Source: Ramlibacter sp. (GTDB lineage Bacteria > Pseudomonadota > Gammaproteobacteria > Burkholderiales > Burkholderiaceae_C). Taken from it: 64,000 nt of DNA. Within the stretch, counting starts at the first letter, position 1. Every line of letters starts with the position of its first letter. Shown one piece after another: positions 44,084 through 50,875 of this stretch. The notes beneath the pieces were generated by a model. That model saw only the letters and a program-made list of their open reading frames with translations. It was not told where the DNA came from and did no database searches. The translations under genes and the position numbers were made by a program. Where the stretch lies: positions 1-64,000 of the forward strand of contig JAQGMS010000095.1 in assembly GCA_028292245.1 (NCBI GenBank), in the 5' to 3' direction.

Positions 44084-44841
44084 TTCTGGTAGATCTTCGA
44101 GAAGGCGCCGTTCGACTTGTTCGACATCACCCAGATGTCGATCCAGCGGGCCATGTCGGGGTCGCCGCGGCGCATGCCCACCGCGAAGTACACGTTGCGC
44201 AGGGTGAGTTTCGGCTCGAGCTTCAGGCCTGGGTTGCGATCGGAGAATGCCTTGGTCATGATCTCGCCGGTGGCATAGCCGTCGGTCTGGCCGCTGAGCA
44301 TGGCCGCCTGCGCCGAAGCTTCGTCGTCGAACCGGATGATCTGCGCGCCGGCCGGCGCCATGGTGGCTAGGTCGGTCTCGTTGGTGGTGCCACGCGCGAT
44401 GCCGATCTTCTTGCCCTCGAGGTCGGCGAAGGCGCCGATCTTCTTGTCCTTGGGCGCGACCACCACGGCGCGCATGCCGCCATAGGGGATCGAGAACGTG
44501 ATGCTCTTCGCGCGCTCAGGCGTCACGGCGAAGGCGGAGATGACGAAGTCCACGCGCTTGGTCATCAGGTAAGGGATGCGGTTGGCGCCGTTCACCTGGA
44601 CGATCTCGAGCTTGACCCCGAGGTCTTTCGCCAGCATCTGGGCGACTTCGACGTCGGCCCCGGCCGGCTTCATCTCCTTGTCCTGGAGGCCGAATGGCGG
44701 GGCGGACAGGTCGATGGCGACCTTGACCGTGCCGCTCTTGATGATGCGGTCCAGAGCTGTAATGTCCTCGGCCTGTGCCGGGAGGGATGCCGCGATGGCC
44801 GTGACCGTGATGACGGCCAGCCGCTTAAATTGAGTGAACAT
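44044..44841 (-). CDS. Polar amino-acid-type ABC substrate-binding protein
   Basis: A 265-residue SBP_bac_3-family binding protein. Signal peptide at residues 1-24 (VTAIAASLPAQAED). The mature part has the expected lobes: VKVAIDLSAPPFG, VDFVISAFAVTPERA, GIARGTTNETDLA. Its family binds polar amino acids and opines rather than plain sugars, so the imported solute is probably charged or amino-acid-like. It is the periplasmic part of the importer encoded next to it. Confidence 0.93.
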   Translation of the reverse strand: MFTQFKRLAVITVTAIAASLPAQAEDITALDRIIKSGTVKVAIDLSAPPFGLQDKEMKPAGADVEVAQMLAKDLGVKLEIVQVNGANRIPYLMTKRVDFVISAFAVTPERAKSITFSIPYGGMRAVVVAPKDKKIGAFADLEGKKIGIARGTTNETDLATMAPAGAQIIRFDDEASAQAAMLSGQTDGYATGEIMTKAFSDRNPGLKLEPKLTLRNVYFAVGMRRGDPDMARWIDIWVMSNKSNGAFSKIYQKWLGNAMADLPVF

Positions 44842-44893
44842 GAAGTCTCCTGCGTTGATGCTCGAACTGTGGTGAAAAGGTGAAATGCCCCGC

Positions 44894-45736
44894 TCAGGCG
44901 GTTTGCACCGGATGCCCTCGACTGAAATCGTTCAGGCCGCAGCGGTCCACGCCGCGGACCAGCATGAGCGGCCTGTTCTGGTGCGCCGCGCCCGGATACT
45001 GGCGCGCATGCTCCAGGTCGGCCGCGTCATGGTCGAAATGGGAGGCGGAGGGGATGTAGCGAATCGACACCCCCGCGCGCGGACGCGTGCCGTTGTTGTG
45101 CTCTGCGCCGTGGATGGTGTACACGTCGAAGATCACCATCTCGCCGGCCTTCAATTCGACGCTCTTGGCCTGGCTCTCGTCGAACTCGTCCTCGGCGAGG
45201 TATTGCGGAAACACGGTGTCCTCGCGGTCCGCCTTGAGGTGGCGCCCGATTTCCTTCTTCTGGTGGGAGCCGGGAATGACGCGCAAGCAACCGTTCTCGA
45301 TCACGCTGTCGTACACGGCGATCCACACGCTCGTCGTGGCCAGCGGCTTGATGGGCCAGTAGCGCCCGTCGCGATGCCACGGCGTGGCCGGCCCGCCACC
45401 GGACCGCTTGTAGAACATCTGGCAATCCCACAGGATGAGGTCCGGCCCGATCAGCTGCGACACCATGTCCAGGATGTCGGGGTCGGTCGCGACCTCAACC
45501 CAGTCTTTCGTTGTCTTCAGGCCTTGCGGCCCGGCACCCGGAACATGCAATCCGACGATCGCCTTGTTCAGCAGGGTCGGGTTGTCCGCCACCAGTTGCT
45601 CCGTCAGCTGTTGCAGCTTTGCCAAGCGCTCGCCGCTCAGTCTGTAGTCAGGGACAAGGTAGCCATCACGCTTGTAATGGCTGATCTCCTGAGGCGAGAG
45701 GATCTCTCGCACCGCCGTCTCCTCGGACAAATGCAC
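44894..45736 (-). CDS. PhyH-family 2-oxoglutarate-dependent dioxygenase
   Basis: A 280-residue Fe(II)/2-oxoglutarate dioxygenase of the phytanoyl-CoA dioxygenase type, the first gene of the operon. Iron ligands: His121 and Asp123 (PWHRDGRYW) and a distal His about residue 209-213 (TIHGAEHNN), with Arg downstream (GVSIRYIP) for 2-oxoglutarate. Such bacterial enzymes hydroxylate small amines, ectoine or phosphonates. It starts with GTG after an AAGGGA site. Being first suggests it makes the first oxidation of the imported solute. Confidence 0.9.
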   Translation of the reverse strand: MHLSEETAVREILSPQEISHYKRDGYLVPDYRLSGERLAKLQQLTEQLVADNPTLLNKAIVGLHVPGAGPQGLKTTKDWVEVATDPDILDMVSQLIGPDLILWDCQMFYKRSGGGPATPWHRDGRYWPIKPLATTSVWIAVYDSVIENGCLRVIPGSHQKKEIGRHLKADREDTVFPQYLAEDEFDESQAKSVELKAGEMVIFDVYTIHGAEHNNGTRPRAGVSIRYIPSASHFDHDAADLEHARQYPGAAHQNRPLMLVRGVDRCGLNDFSRGHPVQTA

Positions 45737-45750
45737 TACTTTTCCCTTAC

Positions 45751-45818
45751 TTCAGCTAGTACGACGCATGCTGAAGCGGCAGGTGAATCGGAATTGAAAG
45801 CGTCGTATGTCGTATGAC
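45751..45818. promoter_or_regulatory. Candidate GntR operator region upstream of the PhyH/RuBisCO-like operon
   Basis: Several symmetric elements lie here. CTTCAGC (45751-45757) pairs with GCTGAAG (45771-45777). TACGACGC (45761-45768) pairs with GCGTCGTA (45800-45807). GTCGTATG at 45802 is repeated directly at 45809, giving TCGTATGACGT, close to the FadR-type consensus TNGTNNNACNA. The region lies 15-82 bases upstream of the first gene, where a FadR-type GntR repressor would act. No assay supports it. Confidence 0.55.
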
Positions 45819-45909
45819 GTCTCATGACTGAATGATCAACCGGAAGGCTGGGCACCGCAATCAGGGTTTCCCCGGTTCGCTGCCGCCGTGCGGTTTCGCA
45901 GGGGGATGA

Positions 45910-45929
45910 CACCATCCACTTAGATGGTG
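45910..45929. promoter_or_regulatory. Candidate RHH operator CACCATC-N6-GATGGTG
   Basis: A perfect 7-bp inverted repeat (45910-45916 and 45923-45929) with a 6-base spacer lies 13 bases before the ribbon-helix-helix gene; a further half-site GATGG follows. Ribbon-helix-helix repressors usually bind such short paired sites in their own promoter. Confidence 0.65.
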
Positions 45930-45942
45930 CTAAGATGGCCCC

Positions 45943-46368
45943 ATGCCCAGAGCCAGCACCAAGTCCCTCACCGCGTCGGTCAAGCCGGTCGACGAGAAGA
46001 TCACCATCAACCTGGGCTGCGTCGACCTGGGCCAGATCGACCTGCTGGTGCAGGAAGGCTTCTACGCCAACCGCACCGACCTGATCCGCACGGCCATCCG
46101 CAACCAGCTGGTCACGCACGGCGAGGCGGTGCGGCAGGCGGTCTCGCGCAAGACGCTGACCCTCGGCATCCACCACTTGACCAAGGCCGACCTGCTAGCG
46201 GCGCAGAAGGCCGGCGAAAAACTGCAGGTGCGGGTGCTGGGGTTGGCTTCCATCGCACAAGACGTGACGCCGGCGCTCGCGCTGGCCACCATCGAATCCA
46301 TCACCGTGCTGGGCACGCTACAGGCCAGCCCCGCCGTCAAGGCCGCGCTCGCCAAGCGAACGCGCTGA
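45943..46368 (+). CDS. Ribbon-helix-helix (CopG-like) transcriptional regulator
   Basis: A 141-residue protein. Residues ~18-65 form the ribbon-helix-helix: a beta strand KITINLGCVDLGQIDLLV and the helices FYANRTDLIRTAIRNQLV. The C-terminal half (KTLTLGIHHLTKADL ... RVLGLASIAQ) is an additional domain. It is followed 22 bases later by a PHA depolymerase gene, an arrangement common in Comamonadaceae, so it probably regulates that gene and itself through the palindrome at 45910-45929. Confidence 0.88.
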   Translation: MPRASTKSLTASVKPVDEKITINLGCVDLGQIDLLVQEGFYANRTDLIRTAIRNQLVTHGEAVRQAVSRKTLTLGIHHLTKADLLAAQKAGEKLQVRVLGLASIAQDVTPALALATIESITVLGTLQASPAVKAALAKRTR

Positions 46369-46390
46369 CACACAACATTCCGAAAGCAGT

Positions 46391-47494
46391 ATGAATCCCC
46401 TCTTCCAACGCCTGATGCAAAGCGCGGCACGACTCACGCACCGGGGCGACCTGAAGGCCGCTACAGCGGTGATCCAGGCCGCCCTGGGCGGCAAGCCCGA
46501 CATGCCACCGGCGCGCCATGAACCGCAAGACGAAGTGATCGACGTCGTCGCACGCGAGATCGCAGCGCCGGTGCAGCAACCGCTACCTGACCCACTGCCG
46601 CAAGCGGACCCGCAACCCCAAAGCCAACCGGCACGTCCGGCCAAGGGCCGCTTCGTGGCCGGCAGCTATGCCGAAACGGCGGGGCAGCGTGACTACAAGC
46701 TCTACATCCCGCCTGGCGCCGGCGAGCGTCCGATGCCGCTGGTGGTGATGCTGCACGGCTGCACCCAGGGCGCCGATGATTTCGCGGCCGGCACGGCGAT
46801 GAACGAGCTGGCCCGCGCGCAAGGCTTCTTCGTGCTCTACCCCGAGCAGTCGCAGCAAGCCAACCCGCAGCGCTGCTGGAACTGGTTCAAGCACAGCCAC
46901 CAGCAGCGCGGCCGCGGCGAGCCGGCGCTGCTGGCCGGCATGACGCGCGAGGTGATGCAGGGCCAGTCGATCGACGCGGCGCGGGTCTACGTGGCGGGCC
47001 TGTCCGCCGGCGGTGCGATGGCGGCCATCCTGGGCGATGCCTATCCCGACCTGTACGCAGCCGTCGGCGTCCACTCGGGGCTGGCCACCGGCGCCGCCAA
47101 GGACTTGCCTTCGGCGTTCGGCGCCATGCGAAGCGGGCCGCAGATCGTCGTGCCCGCCGCCGCCAGCGGCATCCCCACCATCGTCTTCCACGGCGACGCC
47201 GACAGCACCGTGCACCCGGGCAACGGCGGCCACGTGATCGCGGCCAGCGTGCACAAGGAGGCGGACGTCGAGGCGGCCCAGGGCGTCGCCGCGGGCGGGC
47301 GCCACTACACGCGCGAGCTGCACCGCGCCCCGGGCGGCGGGCCGGTGGTGGCGGAGCATTGGGTCGTACACGGCGCGCCGCACGCGTGGTCGGGCGGCAG
47401 CGCCAAAGGCTCGTACACCGACCCGCAAGGCCCGGACGCCAGCGCCGAAATGGTTCGTTTCTTTCTGGGACAGTTGCTGCGGCCGGTGCATTGA
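46391..47494 (+). CDS. PHB depolymerase-family esterase
   Basis: A 367-residue protein with a cytosolic-looking N-terminus and a Pro-rich linker (residues ~57-85), then an alpha/beta hydrolase domain: HGCTQGADDF, lipase box GLSAGGA with Ser205, and His in HAWSGG. The family hydrolyses polyhydroxyalkanoate or acts as a feruloyl-type esterase. No signal peptide is clear, so it may act on intracellular PHB granules. It is probably co-transcribed with the upstream regulator. Confidence 0.9.
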   Translation: MNPLFQRLMQSAARLTHRGDLKAATAVIQAALGGKPDMPPARHEPQDEVIDVVAREIAAPVQQPLPDPLPQADPQPQSQPARPAKGRFVAGSYAETAGQRDYKLYIPPGAGERPMPLVVMLHGCTQGADDFAAGTAMNELARAQGFFVLYPEQSQQANPQRCWNWFKHSHQQRGRGEPALLAGMTREVMQGQSIDAARVYVAGLSAGGAMAAILGDAYPDLYAAVGVHSGLATGAAKDLPSAFGAMRSGPQIVVPAAASGIPTIVFHGDADSTVHPGNGGHVIAASVHKEADVEAAQGVAAGGRHYTRELHRAPGGGPVVAEHWVVHGAPHAWSGGSAKGSYTDPQGPDASAEMVRFFLGQLLRPVH

Positions 47495-47530
47495 GGGTAG
47501 GCTGTCGGCCAACGAGGAGCGGCGCAACCG

Positions 47531-48793
47531 ATGGATGCATCTTTATGGACGGGGCTTTCCATCAGCATCGTGGTGGTGCTGGTGCTGGTCATCTGGTCGA
47601 TCAAGCGGGTGCGCGCGCCGATGCTCAATATCGAGTGCGACTACCCGATCGATGAACTGATTCCCTCGCTGTCCGGCCTGACGCTGGGCACCGCGGTGCC
47701 GGGCAACTCGGTCGAGGTCCACGAAAACGGCGCCTTCTTCGAGGTGCTGGTCGAGCGCATCCGCGCAGCCAGGTGCTCGGTCCACTTCGAAACCTTCCTG
47801 TGGAAGGACGGCGCGCTGGGCCGGCGTGTCGCCGACGCGCTGTCGGCCCAGGCGCGTAACGGCCTGCAGGTGCGGGTGATGCTGGACGCCACGGGCTCCA
47901 ACGGCGTGGGCCAGGACGTGGTGCGGCAGATGCGTGACGCCGGCTGCAAGGTCAGGTTCTTCCACAAGCGGGGCTTGCGCAACCTGGGCGTGCTGAACGA
48001 CCGCGACCACCGCAAGATGGTCGTCATCGACGGCCGCGAAGCCTTCGTCGGCGGCCACTGCATCGTGGACGACTGGCTGGGCAACGCGGAAGACGGCAAG
48101 CACTTCTCCGACGTCAGCGTGCACCTGCGCGGGCCCATCGTCCACAGCATCCAGGGCGCGTTCAGCGAGAACTGGGGCGGCGAGACGGGCGAGCTGTTCG
48201 TCGGGGCCGACGTGTTCCCGCAGCTCGAGCCGGCCGGTGACGCGGTGATCCACGCGGCCTTCCTGAAGCCGCAAGGATCGACCCCGGCGGTGAAGATCCT
48301 GCACCACACCGCCATCTGCCTGGCACGCACGCGCATCTGGATCCAGAACCCCTATTTCATCCCCGAGCCCGAGGCGATCGACGCGTTCGGCGCCGCCGTC
48401 AAGCGCGGCGCGGACGTGCGCGTGCTGATGCCCTCGACCAGCGGCTCGGACAACCCGATGGTGCAGCACGCCGGGCACCGCAACTTCGAGAAGCTGCTGG
48501 AAAACGGCGTGCGCCTGTTCGAGTACCCGCACACCCTGCTGCACCAGAAGATCATGACCGTGGACAAGGTCTGGAGCGCGATCGGCTCCAGCAACTTCGA
48601 CGACCGCTCGTTCGAGACCAACGACGAGATCACGCTGGCCATCAAGGACGCGGCGCTGGCCCAGCGGCTCGACGCGATCTTCGAGAAGTACGTGGCCCGC
48701 GCCAACGAGATTCACCTGGAAGCCTGGCGCAAGCGCGGCGCCTGGCACAAGCTCAAGGACAACGCGGTCTACCTGCTCAAGGAGTTCCTCTAG
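47531..48793 (+). CDS. Phospholipase D-family cardiolipin synthase
   Basis: A 420-residue protein. One N-terminal membrane span (residues ~6-24) is followed by two HKD motifs, HRKMVVID at ~158-165 and HQKIMTVD at ~337-344, each followed by the GSSNF/GGH-type segments of the family. It likely condenses phosphatidylglycerol with another lipid to make cardiolipin (ClsB-like). The gene ends in a terminator. Length and layout match bacterial cardiolipin synthases. Confidence 0.9.
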   Translation: MDASLWTGLSISIVVVLVLVIWSIKRVRAPMLNIECDYPIDELIPSLSGLTLGTAVPGNSVEVHENGAFFEVLVERIRAARCSVHFETFLWKDGALGRRVADALSAQARNGLQVRVMLDATGSNGVGQDVVRQMRDAGCKVRFFHKRGLRNLGVLNDRDHRKMVVIDGREAFVGGHCIVDDWLGNAEDGKHFSDVSVHLRGPIVHSIQGAFSENWGGETGELFVGADVFPQLEPAGDAVIHAAFLKPQGSTPAVKILHHTAICLARTRIWIQNPYFIPEPEAIDAFGAAVKRGADVRVLMPSTSGSDNPMVQHAGHRNFEKLLENGVRLFEYPHTLLHQKIMTVDKVWSAIGSSNFDDRSFETNDEITLAIKDAALAQRLDAIFEKYVARANEIHLEAWRKRGAWHKLKDNAVYLLKEFL

Positions 48794-48794
48794 G

Positions 48795-48827
48795 GCCGGC
48801 CGACCTGTGGCCGGCATTGAATTTTTT
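48795..48827 (+). terminator. Rho-independent terminator after the cardiolipin synthase gene
   Basis: A 7-bp stem GCCGGCC (48795-48801) with GGCCGGC (48809-48815), 7-base loop, followed by ATTGAATTTTTT. It begins right after the stop codon. Confidence 0.82.
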
Positions 48828-48905
48828 GCAATGGTGCATGCGAATTGCGCTCCTCGCTTTCCGCGGCGCGGCGCCCAAAATGGGTTCATTGAAAGGACAC
48901 ACGCA

Positions 48906-49706
48906 ATGAACCGCATGCCTTCACTCTTCGTCTCCCACGGCGCCCCCACCTTCGCCATCGAGCCCGCCCTGGCCGGCCCGCTGCTGAACCAGCTCGGCCG
49001 TGAGCTGCCCACCCCCAAGGCCATCGTGGTGCTCTCGCCGCATTGGGTCACGCCCAACGTGCGGGTCGGCTTCGCGGCGGCCCCGGAAACCATCCACGAC
49101 TTCGGCGGCTTTCCTGCCGAGCTGTATCGCATCCAATACCCCGCCCCCGGCAGCCCCGCCGTGGCCGCCCGCGCGCTCGAATTGTTGAACGCCGCCGGCT
49201 GGAATGCCACCGCCGACGCGCAGCGCGGCCTGGACCATGGGGCCTGGGTGCCGGTGCGCCATCTCTACCCCGACGCCAATGTGCCGGTGCTGCAGGTTTC
49301 CATGCCGCGCAGCCTCGACGCCGCCGGCGCCGTGCGCCTGGGCCGCGCGCTGGCGCCCCTGGCCGACGAGGGCGTGCTGCTATTGGGCTCCGGCAGCATC
49401 ACGCACAACCTGTACGAGTTCCGCCAGGACATCGACGCGCAAGGCGCGTCGTACGCCAGCGAATTCGTGGACTGGGCAAGGGCGGCCGTGCGCGGCGGCG
49501 ATGAAGCAGCCCTCATCCACTACCTCGACGTCGCGCCGCACGCGCAACGCGCCCATCCGACGCCCGATCACTACCTGCCGCTGCCGTTCGCGTTCGGCGC
49601 GGCCGCGCCGGGGGCTGACGTGGAGGTGCTCGACGGTGGCATGACCTATGGCGTGCTGGCGATGGATTCGTACCTGTTCAAGGACGGACACATCCCAGCC
49701 CGCTGA
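48906..49706 (+). CDS. LigB-type extradiol dioxygenase (YgiD/DODA-like)
   Basis: A 266-residue class III extradiol dioxygenase of the 4,5-DOPA dioxygenase type. Metal ligands are seen in FVSHGAPT (His13 region) and SPHW (near residue 46), with a third His in LLGSGSITHNLYEF, and the family's DHGAWVPVRHLYP segment. It cleaves catechols such as DOPA; the natural substrate in bacteria is often unknown. The ATG at 48906 is preceded by GAAAGGA. It stands alone, after the PLD terminator. Confidence 0.92.
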   Translation: MNRMPSLFVSHGAPTFAIEPALAGPLLNQLGRELPTPKAIVVLSPHWVTPNVRVGFAAAPETIHDFGGFPAELYRIQYPAPGSPAVAARALELLNAAGWNATADAQRGLDHGAWVPVRHLYPDANVPVLQVSMPRSLDAAGAVRLGRALAPLADEGVLLLGSGSITHNLYEFRQDIDAQGASYASEFVDWARAAVRGGDEAALIHYLDVAPHAQRAHPTPDHYLPLPFAFGAAAPGADVEVLDGGMTYGVLAMDSYLFKDGHIPAR

Positions 49707-49727
49707 CCGCGCGCTCGACCAGGCCGG

Positions 49728-50378
49728 TCAGACCCTGCGCCGTCGCGGCACCACCGTGAGGTGGACGACGGCCTTGGCCGGCGAATCGGTCAGCGTGAGT
49801 TGCTGCGCCGGCACGTCGATCAGTTGGTCGGCCTGCCAGACCCGGACGAAGACGGGGCCGGACGGCACTGCCTCGAACGCAGTCGTGCCCTCCGCCCCCG
49901 TCAACGCGGCCCACGGCGAGTCGCTGACGTAGACGTGACCGCGCATGGAGGCATGCAGATGGCATCCCAGCAGCATGGCGCCGGGCTTGTCGAACGTGGA
50001 CTCCGCCGTCTTCGCCGGCTTGCCATCGGGCTTGCCGTCCAGCAGCACCTCGAACCCGCCCGCCGAGCTGTTGAACTCCATCGCGCCGGCCGGCGACACG
50101 CGCACGTGGTGGGCCCAGGGATCGTTGTTGACGAAATTCCCCCGCGCCCCGAGGGCGACGACCGACACGGCCGGCACAAAGCGCATCTTTTCCTGGCTGA
50201 TCGTCACCTGCGTGGCAAGCGGCGTCTTGGGCGCGCCCCGGGTGGAAGTCACCAGCACGACCACCGCGTCCTGCACCGGCTTGCCTTCCTTGTCCACCAC
50301 CGATACCTGCAGCGTGCCGGCGTGTACGGCCAACGGGGCCAGCGCGCACAGCGCCAGCCAGATCATGGAACGGGTCAT
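49728..50378 (-). CDS. Exported cupredoxin-like (methylamine-utilisation-type) protein
   Basis: A 216-residue protein. Signal peptide at residues 1-20 (ALCALAPLAVHA-GTLQVSV). The mature protein has a Transthyretin-like start and a cupredoxin-like region with GCHLHASMRGHVYV, whose Cys/His/Met pattern matches a type 1 copper site (Cys-x-x-His-x-x-Met). It resembles plastocyanin-like proteins found by methylamine-utilisation clusters; no such cluster is here. It follows the lipoprotein gene by 11 bases on the same strand. Confidence 0.82.
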   Translation of the reverse strand: MTRSMIWLALCALAPLAVHAGTLQVSVVDKEGKPVQDAVVVLVTSTRGAPKTPLATQVTISQEKMRFVPAVSVVALGARGNFVNNDPWAHHVRVSPAGAMEFNSSAGGFEVLLDGKPDGKPAKTAESTFDKPGAMLLGCHLHASMRGHVYVSDSPWAALTGAEGTTAFEAVPSGPVFVRVWQADQLIDVPAQQLTLTDSPAKAVVHLTVVPRRRRV

Positions 50379-50389
50379 GCTTGGCTTTC

Positions 50390-50767
50390 TCAGTTCACGA
50401 CGTGCCAGACCTTGAGGTAGTTGTCCCCGTACTTGTCGCCGGGCTCCTGGTCTTCGGGCCAGGTGTACAGGGGCTTGCCGCGATAAGCCCACTGGCGCCG
50501 CCCGTCGTCGCGCATCACGATGGTGTAGTCGCCACGCGGGCCATCCGAGGCAGTGGCAAGAAGCGGCGGCCACTTGACCGCGCAGTCGCCGTTGCAGGCG
50601 GACTTGCCGCTGTTGGCCGCGTCGCGGTCGAAGGTGTACACGGTGATTCCCTTGCTGTTGACCAGCATGCCGTTTTTCATCATCGCCGGGGGCTGGCCAC
50701 CGGACATCGACGCGCAGCCCGCCAACAGGGCCAGCGGGAGGACGGCAGCGAGGATCAGTTTCTTCAT
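50390..50767 (-). CDS. Lipoprotein of the secreted-repeat (COG4315) family
   Basis: A 125-residue lipoprotein. Signal with lipobox LALLAGC (Cys ~18). The mature part contains the repeat of COG4315: MLVNSKGITVYTFDRDAANS with CNGDCAVKWPPLLA, and a second copy (GKPLYTWPEDQEPGD). Function is unknown; such proteins occur in envelope-stress and redox contexts. ATG at 50767 starts the signal peptide. It lies immediately upstream of the cupredoxin-like gene. Confidence 0.87.
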   Translation of the reverse strand: MKKLILAAVLPLALLAGCASMSGGQPPAMMKNGMLVNSKGITVYTFDRDAANSGKSACNGDCAVKWPPLLATASDGPRGDYTIVMRDDGRRQWAYRGKPLYTWPEDQEPGDKYGDNYLKVWHVVN

Positions 50768-50875
50768 TCGGGTCTCCATGAGGTTTGCAGACAGCCTGCA
50801 ATCGCATGAACACCGCAAAGTCCCGGTTTATTCCAGAGCTTGTAAAAAAAGAGAATGGATGGGCTTGCGCCGCGC

